A DNA stretch of 64,000 nt from Dyadobacter sp. MSC1_007. Lineage in GTDB: Bacteria > Bacteroidota > Bacteroidia > Cytophagales > Spirosomataceae. This document shows, one piece after another, positions 36,492 to 45,018 of the stretch. The first letter of the stretch is position 1. Every line of letters begins with the position of its first letter. The stretch spans positions 463,092 to 527,091 of the forward strand of contig NZ_JAMOZL010000005.1 of the NCBI RefSeq assembly GCF_023667495.1, given 5' to 3'. Below the pieces are notes generated by a model that worked only from the letters and a program-made list of their open reading frames with translations, was not told where the DNA came from and searched no databases. The translations under genes were made by a program, and so were the position numbers.

Positions 36492-36950
36492 ATGGGACTA
36501 CAAGTCGGCGACGCCGCACCCGCTTTTTCAGTAAAAGACCAAGATGGAAAAGAAGTAAAATTGTCTGACTTTAAAGGAGAAAAAGTCGTTTTGTACTTTT
36601 ACCCAAAAGACAACACACCCACCTGCACCAACCAGGCCTGCAATCTGAGGGACAATTACGGATTGCTTCTCAAAAAAGGATATAAGGTTTTGGGTGTGAG
36701 CACGGACAATGAAAAGTCGCACCAGCGATTTATCAAAAAACACAACCTTCCTTTTCCCCTGCTGGCAGACACCGAACATAAAATGGTTGATGCATACGGC
36801 GTTTGGGGAGAAAAAACACTTTTCGGACGCACCTATATGGGTGTAATCCGGACAACTTTCGTCATCAATAAAAAGGGGATCATTGAAGAGATTATTTCCA
36901 AAGTGGAATCATCGAAGCACACTGATCAAATTCTTGGAAAAACTGAATAA
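36492..36950 (+). CDS. bcp: Thioredoxin-dependent peroxiredoxin (Bcp/PrxQ)
   Basis: A 152-residue PrxQ-type peroxidase. The peroxidatic Cys45 is in DNTPTCTNQAC and the resolving Cys50 follows five residues on, the classic PrxQ spacing; the conserved YFYPKD precedes it and the Arg of the active site is in the TTFVINKKG region. It reduces hydrogen and organic peroxides in the cytoplasm. Its stop-start gap to the M23 gene is 3 bp, so they are co-transcribed. Confidence 0.95.
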   Translation: MGLQVGDAAPAFSVKDQDGKEVKLSDFKGEKVVLYFYPKDNTPTCTNQACNLRDNYGLLLKKGYKVLGVSTDNEKSHQRFIKKHNLPFPLLADTEHKMVDAYGVWGEKTLFGRTYMGVIRTTFVINKKGIIEEIISKVESSKHTDQILGKTE

Positions 36951-37057
36951 TAATCAGTCATTTTAACATTCCGAATAGCAGGACATTTACGCCGCCTAAA
37001 TGGTTCCGCAGTTCGGCTAACCGGATTCAAGGACAGTCCAATAGAAAATAAATAAAA

Positions 37058-37915
37058 ATGGAAATTGAACAATTAGAAAAAGTTGCTTCCCAGGTTCGCA
37101 GGGACATCGTACGTATGGTACATGGTTGTCAGTCGGGTCACCCGGGAGGTTCCCTGGGATGCACCGATTTGTTGGTAGCATTGTATTTTGAGCGTATGAA
37201 GCTTAAAGAGCAGGATGGTAAGGGTGTGTTCGACATGAACGGAACAGATGAAGACATGTTCTTCCTTTCCAACGGGCACATTTCCCCTGTATGGTACAGC
37301 GTTTTGGCCCGTAAAGGTTATTTTCCTGTTTCCGAGCTGGCTACTTTCCGTAAACTGAATTCGAGGTTGCAAGGGCACCCTACTACGCATGAGCACCTGG
37401 AAGGTATCCGGATCGCTTCCGGTTCGCTAGGTCAGGGAATGTCAGTGGCAATCGGGGCGGCGCTCTCCAAGAAATTGAACAATGACAAAGGAATAGTATA
37501 TGTGCTGATGGGCGATGGCGAACAGCAGGAAGGGCAGGTTTGGGAAGCTGCTACCTTTGCGCCGCATCATCAGGTAGATAACCTGGTTGCATTCATTGAC
37601 CTGAATGGTCAGCAGATCGACGGTCCTACGGTGAAAGTAATGAACAACCGCGACCTGGGTGCTAAATATGAAGCTTTTGGCTGGGAAGTAATCTCCATTG
37701 AAGAAGGTAACGATATGGCTGCCGTATTGAAAGGCCTTTACGAAGCAAAAGGCCGTCTCGGACATGGCCGGCCGATCATGGTGTTGCTCCATACCGGAAT
37801 GGGTTATGGCGTCGACTTCATGATGGGAAGCCACAAATGGCACGGTGTAGCGCCAAATGACGAACAATTGGCTGCTGCGCTTGCTCAGCTGGAAGAAACT
37901 TTAGGAGATTATTAA
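37058..37915 (+). CDS. Transketolase, N-terminal (ThDP pyrophosphate-binding) subunit
   Basis: A 285-residue half-transketolase. GCQSGHPGGSLGCTD (His for ThDP), FFLSNGHISPVWYSVLA, the ThDP/Mg motif GDGEQQEGQVWEAATFAPHHQVDNL...N (GDG-x-N type) and GSHKWHGVAPNDEQ are the expected order. With the following gene it makes one functional enzyme of the pentose phosphate pathway. The split is normal in many Bacteroidota and Firmicutes; both halves have proper starts and stops. Confidence 0.93.
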   Translation: MEIEQLEKVASQVRRDIVRMVHGCQSGHPGGSLGCTDLLVALYFERMKLKEQDGKGVFDMNGTDEDMFFLSNGHISPVWYSVLARKGYFPVSELATFRKLNSRLQGHPTTHEHLEGIRIASGSLGQGMSVAIGAALSKKLNNDKGIVYVLMGDGEQQEGQVWEAATFAPHHQVDNLVAFIDLNGQQIDGPTVKVMNNRDLGAKYEAFGWEVISIEEGNDMAAVLKGLYEAKGRLGHGRPIMVLLHTGMGYGVDFMMGSHKWHGVAPNDEQLAAALAQLEETLGDY

Positions 37916-37926
37916 TTGAAACGACA

Positions 37927-38880
37927 ATGAAAAAATACACCTTCACTGAGAAGAAAGATACGCGTTCAGGTTTTGGTGCCGGAATGCATGTGTTGGGCCA
38001 GCAAAACCCTAACGTAGTTGCGCTTTGTGCTGACCTTGTTGGTTCTTTGAAACTGGAACCGTTTATCAAAGAAAACCCTGAACGTTTTGTACAATGCGGT
38101 ATTTCCGAAGCTAATATGATCGGGATTTCGGCAGGTCTGACTATCGGCGGTAAAATTCCTTTTGCTACTACTTTTGCGAATTTCGCAACCGGCCGCGTTT
38201 ATGACCAGATCCGTCAGAGCGTTGCCTATTCCAATAAAAACGTAAAAATCTGTGCTTCACATGCTGGTTTGACGCTGGGAGAAGATGGTGCAACCCACCA
38301 GATCCTGGAAGACATTGGTATGATGAAAATGTTGCCGGGTATGACTGTAATCAATCCTTGCGATTACAATCAGACCAAAGCAGCTACCATTGCGATCGCT
38401 GACTATGAAGGACCGGTTTACCTGCGTTTCGGTCGTCCGGTGATTCCTGTATTTACTGATGCTGACCAGAAGTTCGAGATTGGAAAAGCATGGATGGTAA
38501 ACGAGGGTACGGATGTCAGCATTTTTGCAACCGGCCATATGGTTTGGGAAGCGATCCAGGCTGGCGAGTTGCTCGAAGCAGAAGGTATCAATGCTGAAAT
38601 CATTAATATCCACACGATTAAGCCACTTGATGAAGAAGCGGTGTTGAAATCGATTGGAAAAACTGGCTGTGTGGTGACTGCCGAAGAGCACAACCGTCTT
38701 GGCGGCTTGGGCGACAGTATCGCACAAGTTATTGTGAAGAACAAACTCGTTCCTCAGGAATACGTAGCCGTTAATGACAGCTTCGGAGAAAGCGGTACGC
38801 CTGCTCAGTTGATGGAAAAATACGGTCTCACTGCGAAGGATATCGTAAACGCCGCGAAGCGCGCGATAGCTCGTAAATAA
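37927..38880 (+). CDS. Transketolase, C-terminal (pyrimidine-binding) subunit
   Basis: A 317-residue partner of the gene 11 bp upstream. It holds the ThDP-activating Glu in QCGISEANMIGISAGL, the donor-site segment THQILEDIGMMKMLPGM, LRFGRPVIPVF and the C-terminal transketolase_C domain (VVTAEEHNRLGGLGD). It transfers C2 units between ketoses and aldoses in the cytoplasm. Codon use is rich in highly expressed choices compared with neighbours, consistent with central metabolism. Two tandem hairpins follow. Confidence 0.93.
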   Translation: MKKYTFTEKKDTRSGFGAGMHVLGQQNPNVVALCADLVGSLKLEPFIKENPERFVQCGISEANMIGISAGLTIGGKIPFATTFANFATGRVYDQIRQSVAYSNKNVKICASHAGLTLGEDGATHQILEDIGMMKMLPGMTVINPCDYNQTKAATIAIADYEGPVYLRFGRPVIPVFTDADQKFEIGKAWMVNEGTDVSIFATGHMVWEAIQAGELLEAEGINAEIINIHTIKPLDEEAVLKSIGKTGCVVTAEEHNRLGGLGDSIAQVIVKNKLVPQEYVAVNDSFGESGTPAQLMEKYGLTAKDIVNAAKRAIARK

Positions 38881-38888
38881 CGCCCCCT

Positions 38889-38918
38889 TTTCCGTCGTCT
38901 CAAGACGACGGAAATTTT
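38889..38918 (+). terminator. First hairpin after the transketolase operon
   Basis: TTCCGTCGTC (38890-38899) pairs with GACGACGGAA (38904-38913) over a four-base loop, followed by a weak AATTTT tract. Confidence 0.55.
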
Positions 38919-38919
38919 A

Positions 38920-38971
38920 GCCTGGTCTTGGTAAAACTTTATGTTTTGCTGCGACCGGGCTCTTTTTATTT
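38920..38971 (+). terminator. Second, main terminator of the transketolase operon
   Basis: GCCTGGTC (38920-38927) pairs with GACCGGGC (38953-38960), and GTAAAAC (38931-38937) with GTTTTGC (38943-38949) inside, separated by a 3x3 internal loop, then TCTTTTTATTT. Confidence 0.75.
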
Positions 38972-39086
38972 GCCCTGCACCAAAAAATAAACTATTATTG
39001 GTTTGCGTTGACTTCGGGCTTGGATGAGAGAATGATGGTCCCTGCGGATTTTCCCTGTAAGTAACGATCAGGTTAGTACTGATTCA

Positions 39087-39629
39087 ATGTCTGACGAAGA
39101 ATTATTATCCCTTTTTGAGAATCCTGAAACGCGCAGAAACGCTTTCAATCAGCTGGTGCGCAAGTATCAGCAAAAAGTATATTGGCTGGTAAGAAAGATG
39201 GTGGTGGATCATGATGACGCCAATGATATTACACAGGATGTTTTTATCAAGGCCTGGACTGCCCTTGAAAATTTCCGGGGCGATGCCAAACTATACACCT
39301 GGCTTTACCGCATCGCGAGTAACGAGGCCATTAATTTTCTCAACAAAAAAAGAAGGAAGTATTTTATCCCGATTTACGACGTCGAGAATGAGCTCAGTGA
39401 AAAGCTGGAAGCCGATCCCGAACTGAGCGGCGATGTCATTCAACTGAAATTGCAGAAGGCATTATTAAAATTACCAGAAAAACAACGGCTCGTTTTTAAC
39501 CTTAAATATTTCGAAGAACTTCCTTACGAAGAGATTTCTGAGATCACCGGAACCTCTGTTGGTGCCCTAAAAGCCTCATATCATTGGGCTACAAAAAAAA
39601 TTGAGGATTTTTTAAACGAGAACGATTAA
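39087..39629 (+). CDS. ECF-type RNA polymerase sigma factor
   Basis: A 180-residue intact ECF sigma factor. Region 2: LVRKYQQKVYWLVRKMVVDHDDANDITQDVFIKAWTALENFRG, then LYTWLYRIASNEAINFLNKKRR. Region 4: LPEKQRLVFNLKYFEELPYEEISEITGTSVGALKASYHWATKKIE. All parts are complete, in contrast to the degenerate copy at 28754-29200. It heads a three-gene operon with a membrane protein (gap 54 bp) and a Spy-like exported protein (gap 18 bp), so it probably responds to envelope stress. Confidence 0.93.
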   Translation: MSDEELLSLFENPETRRNAFNQLVRKYQQKVYWLVRKMVVDHDDANDITQDVFIKAWTALENFRGDAKLYTWLYRIASNEAINFLNKKRRKYFIPIYDVENELSEKLEADPELSGDVIQLKLQKALLKLPEKQRLVFNLKYFEELPYEEISEITGTSVGALKASYHWATKKIEDFLNEND

Positions 39630-39683
39630 ACTATTTGCGATTACTTTGGTCAAACCTTGACAAGACAAGAAATATAAATAATC

Positions 39684-40124
39684 ATGGACAAAAAACGTAT
39701 ACGGCTGGATGATCTGAAGAGGGAGACGCCCTTTTCTGTGCCGGAAGGTTATTTTGACAAATTACCTCAATTGATCCAATCGCGGATTCCCGCCGAACCG
39801 GTCCGTGAGCCGCTGGTAAGCTGGTCGTGGCAAAGGTCGCTGGGACTGGTGTCGGCTATGGCGCTGATCCTGGTGTTGGTGTGGGTTACAGTTCCTGAAA
39901 GGCAGGGATCGCTGGGGCGGGAGCCATTGAGTGGAATCAGTAATGCCTCTATCATTGATTATCTGGAAGAACAGGATATCAGTTATTACGATCTGAGCGA
40001 ACATAAAGTGGTCCAGAAGGCGTTTGACGCGGATTCAACCGTGCTGTATTATCTGGACGGCCTGGGTGACGATGCGCTCCGTCAGCAACTGGAAGAAAGC
40101 GTTTCCGGCCAGGAAACAATATGA
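39684..40124 (+). CDS. Single-TM protein of the ECF operon, possible anti-sigma factor
   Basis: A 146-residue protein. The cytoplasmic N-terminus (RLDDLKRETPFSVPEGYFDKLPQLIQSRI) is followed by one helix at about 51-68 (LGLVSAMALILVLVWVTV), then an acidic outer domain (SIIDYLEEQDISYYDLSE). The PEGYFDxLP element recurs in Bacteroidota proteins that follow ECF genes. It has no zinc-anti-sigma motif. Position right after the sigma gene and topology suggest anti-sigma function; not proven by sequence. Confidence 0.7.
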   Translation: MDKKRIRLDDLKRETPFSVPEGYFDKLPQLIQSRIPAEPVREPLVSWSWQRSLGLVSAMALILVLVWVTVPERQGSLGREPLSGISNASIIDYLEEQDISYYDLSEHKVVQKAFDADSTVLYYLDGLGDDALRQQLEESVSGQETI

Positions 40125-40142
40125 CCCTAACGAATAAATCAA

Positions 40143-40604
40143 ATGGACTTACAATTTATTATCAGAAAGTATCGGAACACCTTTGCGCTTTTGCTTTTGA
40201 TTTTCGGGGCCGTCACGACGGCTAATGCACAGCGTCGCTCCGAGGAAGAAATAAAAAAGATACAGGATGCTAAGGTGGCCATTATCACGAACAGGCTAAA
40301 CCTGACTCCCGAACAGTCGACCGGCTTTTGGCCCATGTATAACGAGTATTCGCAGAAAAGAAGGGAGATACACCGCGCCCAGCGCAAGATCATCAATGAC
40401 AAGAAAGCCGAAGGGCAGGCCGATGAGCAGGTTTTGAATAACCTGAAAGAGGTACAGGAACTGAGGCAGAAAGAACTTGACCTTGAAAAAGACTATCAGA
40501 ACAAATTCCTGCGCGTGATTACCGCAAGCCAGGTGATTGAACTTTATAAAGCGGAACGCACATTCAACGATATGTTGATCCAGCGTCTCAAACAAAAGAA
40601 TTGA
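40143..40604 (+). CDS. Exported Spy/CpxP-like protein with LTPEQ motif
   Basis: A 153-residue protein with an N-terminal signal (to about residue 29, ANAQRR) and a wholly helical, charged mature part containing NLTPEQSTGFWPMYNEY, the LTxxQ element of Spy/CpxP family periplasmic chaperones and metal sensors. It is the third gene of the ECF sigma operon, 18 bp after the putative anti-sigma gene. A role as an envelope chaperone or stress sensor for that operon is a reasonable inference. Confidence 0.75.
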   Translation: MDLQFIIRKYRNTFALLLLIFGAVTTANAQRRSEEEIKKIQDAKVAIITNRLNLTPEQSTGFWPMYNEYSQKRREIHRAQRKIINDKKAEGQADEQVLNNLKEVQELRQKELDLEKDYQNKFLRVITASQVIELYKAERTFNDMLIQRLKQKN

Positions 40605-40642
40605 ACGAACAACTGACCTGCTACTCGAGTTATTACAAATGA

Positions 40643-40676
40643 AAAGGCCCGCGTTCCGATGGAATTGCGGGCCTTT
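40643..40676. terminator. Bidirectional terminator between the ECF operon and sulP
   Basis: AAAGGCCCGC (40643-40652) pairs with GCGGGCCTTT (40667-40676), with A's before and T's after. It serves the converging ECF and sulP operons. Confidence 0.85.
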
Positions 40677-40681
40677 CGTTA

Positions 40682-42259
40682 TTAATGCGCTCCTACCAGC
40701 TCTACATCGCCAATGCCGCGCGTCTCGACTGTTATGTCCCGTAACGGGGCTGAATGCTTTTTGAAATCCTGGATGATCTCAAGAACATCATAGTCGATAT
40801 TCATGGACTTACTTCCGTCGATGATCACTGTTGCTCCGTCTGGTAAATTGTCCAGGGTTGCGCTGATGCTGCCTTTGTTAAGAAAAGTCACTTCCTCGGA
40901 GAGGATCAGGGTGATCACATCGCCATCGTGGTGCTGCTCTTTAACGTAGTGGTAAGAATGTTTGTGATTCTTTCTCAATATATAATAGATCGCTACCACC
41001 ATCCCGATCGCAATACCTTTCAATAGATCGGTACTGAGGATGGCGATGATTGTTACTACGAATGGAATGAATTGCTCGTGACCGAGTTTATACATGCCTT
41101 TGAAGAGTGAAAACTTGGCAAGCTTGTAACCTACCAGCAGCAGAATTGCCGCTAGCGATGCCAGCGGGACGTAATTCAGATATTGGGCGATAAATACGGC
41201 TGAAAGCAACATAATCACCCCATGGGTAACGGTGCTAAGCTTTGTTCTTCCACCCGAATCGATATTAGCCGAACTGCGTACGATTACCTGCGTAATGGGC
41301 AAGCCGCCAATCAATCCCGAAACCATATTACCTACGCCCTGGGCAATCAGCTCACGGTTGGCAGGCGTGCTCCGCTTGTAGGGGTCCAATTTGTCGGTCG
41401 CCTCCACGCATAGGAGTGTTTCCAGACTGGCCACTATGGCAAGCGTCACCGCGATCGTGTATACTTCTACTCTTTGAAATGCTGAAAAGTCCGGAGTTTT
41501 AAAGAAGCTGAAAAACTCACTTGCGCTGCTTGCCACCGGTAGCTGAACCATGTGCTCACCCGACAACACCCATTCCGGTGCAACGGAAGAAAACACAAGA
41601 TTAAGCACTACGCCAATAACTACCACAAACAGTGCACCCGGTATATAGCGGAAGATCTGGATCTTTTTCATGAACGGCTTATCGAATAGCAGCAGCAGTG
41701 CAAGCGACACAGCCGATATGATAATGGCGCCGGTGCTGCTATATTTTACCGCATTAAAAACTTCGGTAAAGGTATTCTGGCCGTCTTTTTGGTCAAAAGC
41801 TTCGTCGCCCATGAAATCGGCGTCATATCCGAAAGCATGAGGTATTTCCTTCAAAATGAGGGTTATACCAATGGCTGCGAGCATTCCCTTGATAACAGAA
41901 GACGGGAAGTAATAACCGATAATACCGGCCTTCATGAAGCCTGCGAGTACTTGCAACACGCCCGCAAGTACAACCGCCAGCAGAAAAGCCTCAAAGCTCC
42001 CGAGCGTGTCGAGTGCATTGAGTACAATCACAACCAGACCCGCCGCCGGACCTGCCACACCCAGGGAGGAGCCGCTTATCAGGCCTACTACGATTCCGCC
42101 CACAACCCCGGCAATAATACCGGAAAATAACAGGTCGGAGCGCCCGGTCGAAGCCAGCGCAATGCCCAGGCACAGGGGCAAAGCCACCAGGTATACGACA
42201 AGCCCTGCGGGAACATCGTATTTAATATTGGAGAACAAACTTTTATTATGCAATGACAT
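40682..42259 (-). CDS. SulP-family anion (probably bicarbonate) transporter
   Basis: A 525-residue SLC26/SulP transporter. Hydrophobic core of about 12-14 helices (LVVYLVALPLCLGIALASTGR; GSSLGVAGPAAGLVVIVL is the TM3 anion-site helix; NRELIAQGVGNMVSGLIGGLPITQVIVRSSANI is the family signature). A C-terminal STAS domain follows (about 435-520: EEVTFLNKGSISATLDNLP, VIIDGSKSMNIDYD). The carbonic anhydrase gene lies 57 bp upstream in the same operon, which points to bicarbonate/CO2 handling rather than sulfate, as in BicA-like systems. Confidence 0.88.
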   Translation of the reverse strand: MSLHNKSLFSNIKYDVPAGLVVYLVALPLCLGIALASTGRSDLLFSGIIAGVVGGIVVGLISGSSLGVAGPAAGLVVIVLNALDTLGSFEAFLLAVVLAGVLQVLAGFMKAGIIGYYFPSSVIKGMLAAIGITLILKEIPHAFGYDADFMGDEAFDQKDGQNTFTEVFNAVKYSSTGAIIISAVSLALLLLFDKPFMKKIQIFRYIPGALFVVVIGVVLNLVFSSVAPEWVLSGEHMVQLPVASSASEFFSFFKTPDFSAFQRVEVYTIAVTLAIVASLETLLCVEATDKLDPYKRSTPANRELIAQGVGNMVSGLIGGLPITQVIVRSSANIDSGGRTKLSTVTHGVIMLLSAVFIAQYLNYVPLASLAAILLLVGYKLAKFSLFKGMYKLGHEQFIPFVVTIIAILSTDLLKGIAIGMVVAIYYILRKNHKHSYHYVKEQHHDGDVITLILSEEVTFLNKGSISATLDNLPDGATVIIDGSKSMNIDYDVLEIIQDFKKHSAPLRDITVETRGIGDVELVGAH

Positions 42260-42316
42260 AGGATTGATTCAAAAATGGATCAGTAATTGGACTACTCAAG
42301 AAGTGAGGCTGTTAGG

Positions 42317-42964
42317 CTAGGCTAGTTGTGTCGTTTCGAAACGATAAACGTCCTCTACATAAGTCGTATCGTCGATGGTAACGCCGAGGTCTTGCAGGAT
42401 GCCGTTTTTGATGTCGTACACAATCCCGTGTACTTGCAACGCCTGCCCATTCTGCCATGCATTTTGCACGATAGTGGTTTTGGCAAGATCGCGAACCTGT
42501 TCTTGTACGTTCAGCTCGACAAGGCGGTCGGCCCGTTTGTGTGGATCGTCGATGGCATTAAGCTCGTCCTGATGCAGACGATATACATCTTTAATATGAC
42601 GCAGCCAGTTGTCGATCAGGCCGACTTGTTTGTGGCCCATAGCCGTCAGCACACCTCCGCAACCGTAATGTCCGCATACGATAATGTGTTTTACACCCAG
42701 TACATTCACTGAATAATCGAGTACGCTGAGCATGCTCATGTCGGTATGGATGACCATATTAGCGATATTACGGTGTACGAAAATATCGCCGGGTTTCGTA
42801 CCTGTGATCTCGTTGGCAGGTACACGGCTGTCAGAGCAGCCGATCCACAGGAATTTGGGACTTTGCCCGTTAGCCAGATCATTGAAGAAGTCGGGGTTAG
42901 CCTGGGTTGTTTGCTCTACCCATTTTTTATTGTTGTCAAAAAGCTGGTTATATGACGTGATCAT
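42317..42964 (-). CDS. Beta-class carbonic anhydrase
   Basis: A 215-residue enzyme, started at ATG 42964 (MITSYNQLFDNNKKW). Zinc ligands Cys43 and Asp45 (IGCSDSRVPANEI), His99 and Cys102 (CGHYGCGGV) with the catalytic Asp/Arg dyad in CSDSR are all intact. It interconverts CO2 and bicarbonate in the cytoplasm and would keep bicarbonate from the SulP transporter encoded 57 bp downstream available for carboxylases. Confidence 0.95.
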   Translation of the reverse strand: MITSYNQLFDNNKKWVEQTTQANPDFFNDLANGQSPKFLWIGCSDSRVPANEITGTKPGDIFVHRNIANMVIHTDMSMLSVLDYSVNVLGVKHIIVCGHYGCGGVLTAMGHKQVGLIDNWLRHIKDVYRLHQDELNAIDDPHKRADRLVELNVQEQVRDLAKTTIVQNAWQNGQALQVHGIVYDIKNGILQDLGVTIDDTTYVEDVYRFETTQLA

Positions 42965-43080
42965 GATTTCTTTTATGAATTTTGGAATACAAAAACAGGC
43001 GGACATGCCGAACAGACGCGGGAAAGCCTACGTCATTTGATCGTTAGCGATGACCTTAAAAAGTAATTCGTGGGAAAAAA

Positions 43081-43377
43081 TCAGACCAGCTCGGGAGGTG
43101 GTGAGAGCAGGTTGCGGTAAATCTCGTTTTCGAAACTTACAGTGAAGAAAAAGGAGCTTTTGAGCGGCAGAAGAGAAAAAAACCGGTCAAAATAAACGCT
43201 ATGTGAAATGAGTAACTGGTCGTCGTTGATCTTTTCGACCTCTGTTTTTTCATTGTCGCAGGTTCCAGTATCACAAACCACAGATGCCTTTTCCTTCGCC
43301 AAAAAGAAGCTGGCAACATCTGTGGCTTTACAGATGAGGAAGGCCGTAAGTAGTATAAGACAGAGAGTCCGGAACAC
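43081..43377 (-). CDS. Small exported or membrane protein with PPPELV end, unknown function
   Basis: A 98-residue protein starting with GTG at 43377. A hydrophobic N-terminus (LCLILLTAFLICKATDVASFFL) acts as signal or anchor; two Cys lie close together (VVCDTGTCDN), followed by a polar middle (HSVYFDRFFSLL) and the C-terminus IYRNLLSPPPELV. I recall Bacteroidota proteins of similar size and ending near metal-efflux genes, but no such gene is next to it here. The region upstream is AT-rich. Real gene is probable; role unknown. Confidence 0.5.
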   Translation of the reverse strand: MFRTLCLILLTAFLICKATDVASFFLAKEKASVVCDTGTCDNEKTEVEKINDDQLLISHSVYFDRFFSLLPLKSSFFFTVSFENEIYRNLLSPPPELV

Positions 43378-43492
43378 TTTAATAACTTATTTTTTGAGCT
43401 TTGAGAACAATCAACTCGCTTAAAACGTTCGGGTTATTGCCCTTTATTATGTTTCTGCGATGATTTTTGTGTTAATAAAATCATAATAACCA

Positions 43493-43522
43493 ATAAAAAA
43501 AGGGTCGTGTGATACAACCCTT
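43493..43522 (-). terminator. Terminator of the 36-aa membrane protein gene
   Basis: AAGGGT(T) on the minus strand (43522 down) pairs with ACCCTT near 43500, followed by a run of seven T's. The stem overlaps the stop codon of the small gene. Confidence 0.55.
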
Positions 43523-43631
43523 ACTTATTCGTTTTCCATCCCTTCTCATTGTTTTCCAGCCAACGCCCTACCACAAAGGCAGAACCCAGCAGAACAATAT
43601 AAAAGGCGATCATGATAATGGTCATTTGCAT
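43521..43631 (-). CDS. 36-residue single-TM small membrane protein
   Basis: A short gene easily missed. ATG at 43631, TAA ending at 43521: MQMTIIMIAFYIVLLGSAF followed by VVGRWLENNEKGWKTNK. One hydrophobic helix (about 3-22) and a charged C-terminal tail with two Trp. The frame is closed exactly by a stop overlapping an intrinsic terminator on the same strand, which supports it as an expressed unit. Function unknown; size and topology suit a subunit or regulator of a membrane complex. No Shine-Dalgarno is seen, which is normal in this phylum. Confidence 0.5.
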   Translation of the reverse strand: MQMTIIMIAFYIVLLGSAFVVGRWLENNEKGWKTNK

Positions 43632-43711
43632 GGTAATATTCAATTAGAATCCGACTTGACGTGAGCAAAAATAGCTAAAAATTACCAACGTCTGACTTCA
43701 AGAATAAAAAA

Positions 43712-44836
43712 TTACAGCACACCTTTTGTCGACGGCATAAAATCCAGCGCTTTTAAATCCCTTCTGACAGCCATTTTGATGGCTTTGGCAAAGGCTTTGA
43801 AAATGGATTCGATCTTGTGGTGTTCATTATCCCCTTCCACTTTGATGTTAAGGTTCGATAATGAAGTGTCTGAGAATGACTTGAAAAAGTGAAAAAACAT
43901 CTCAGTAGGCATTTCTCCGATCTTCTCCCTCTTGAACTCAGCATCCCAGACAATCCATGGCCGGCCCGAAAAATCAATAGCTACCTGTGCGAGCGCTTCG
44001 TCCATCGGCAAAAGGAAACCATAACGACTAATGCCCCGCTTGTCGCCGATAGCCTGCCGGTAAGCTTCGCCCAATGCGAGCGCAGTATCTTCAATTGTAT
44101 GGTGTTCATCAATATGAAGATCGCCTTCGACATGGATCGAAAGGTCGGCTCCGGAATGTCTTGCAAGCTGGTCGAGCATGTGATCGAAGAAGCCGAGGCC
44201 GGTATGAATGTCCGAACGGCCGCTTCCGTCGAGGTTCAGGCTTACTTTGATCTGCGTTTCCTTGGTATTCCGTTCCACCGACGCAGTCCGGGATGGTAAT
44301 TTCAAATGTTCGTAAATAGCGTCCCAGTCGTTAGATACTAATGCTGTAGTAACGTTCATCTGGTCAGAGATTCCAGCCTCCGGCAATGCGGTAGCAAAAA
44401 GGATCGCTTTGGCGCCAAGGTTAACTGCCAGCTGCACGTCAGTAAGACGATCGCCAATCACATAACTGTTGGCAAGATCATATTCATTCGAAAAATAACT
44501 GGTCAGCATGCCAATGCCCGGCTTTCTGGTGGGCAGATTGTCTTCCGGAAAGCTTCTGTCGACGTGAATTTCCGTGAAATGTATATTTTCACCTTCCAGC
44601 GTTTTCAGCATTTTATTCTGGGCTGGCCAGAAAGTGTCTTCCGGAAAGGAGCTGGTCCCGAGGCCGTCCTGATTGGTTACCATTACCAGTTCATAATCCG
44701 TTTCCTCGGCGATTTTGCGAAGGCTGGAAATGGCTTTGGGTAAAAACTCGAGCTTTTCGAGCGAATCTACCTGGAAATCGGTGGGAGGTTCAACGATGAT
44801 CGTGCCGTCACGATCTATAAATAAGACTTTTTTCAT
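43712..44836 (-). CDS. hisB: Bifunctional histidinol-phosphatase / imidazoleglycerol-phosphate dehydratase
   Basis: A 374-residue fusion of two histidine-pathway enzymes. N-terminal HAD phosphatase (1-165): [13 protein letters not shown] with both Asp residues, [33 protein letters not shown]-terminal IGP dehydratase (about 178-374): [36 protein letters not shown] (Mn-binding His cluster), [13 protein letters not shown] and [19 protein letters not shown]. Steps 7 and 9 of histidine synthesis are thus in one chain, as in E. coli HisB. No other his genes are in the window. Confidence 0.97.
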   Translation of the reverse strand: MKKVLFIDRDGTIIVEPPTDFQVDSLEKLEFLPKAISSLRKIAEETDYELVMVTNQDGLGTSSFPEDTFWPAQNKMLKTLEGENIHFTEIHVDRSFPEDNLPTRKPGIGMLTSYFSNEYDLANSYVIGDRLTDVQLAVNLGAKAILFATALPEAGISDQMNVTTALVSNDWDAIYEHLKLPSRTASVERNTKETQIKVSLNLDGSGRSDIHTGLGFFDHMLDQLARHSGADLSIHVEGDLHIDEHHTIEDTALALGEAYRQAIGDKRGISRYGFLLPMDEALAQVAIDFSGRPWIVWDAEFKREKIGEMPTEMFFHFFKSFSDTSLSNLNIKVEGDNEHHKIESIFKAFAKAIKMAVRRDLKALDFMPSTKGVL

Positions 44837-44957
44837 TAACGGATTATGATTGATTGCGGATAAGAGTGCCCGGAGGGAATCCTTATTTGGTGCAAAGTTC
44901 GCAAACTATGCTGAATTGAAAAGGCATAGATAGCTAATAATGCAGTTCTTGATCATT

Positions 44958-44995
44958 TTTGCCGATGGGGGAGTGGTCTGGAAGTAGTAACTTTG
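44958..44995 (+). promoter_or_regulatory. Putative promoter of ribE
   Basis: A perfect TAACTTTG -7 box at 44988-44995 with TTTG at 44958-44961 (26-bp spacing, long). The leader would be about 18 nt; no FMN riboswitch fits in it. Confidence 0.45.
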
Positions 44996-45018
44996 CATTT
45001 TAAAACCAATAAGCGTAA

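Noticed and set aside
37058..38880. Transketolase split read as a frameshifted gene
   Set aside because: Each half has its own start and stop with 11 bp between, and split transketolases are normal in many bacteria.
43460..43490. AT-rich ATGATTTT/AAAATCAT hairpin
   Set aside because: Weak A/T stem in AT-rich DNA, no clear relation to either flanking gene.
43712..44836. HisB fusion considered as an unusual chimera
   Set aside because: The HAD phosphatase plus IGP dehydratase fusion is a known form of HisB.
44837..45018. FMN riboswitch before ribE
   Set aside because: The promoter box at 44988-44995 leaves a leader of about 18 nt, too short, and the conserved RFN elements are not present.
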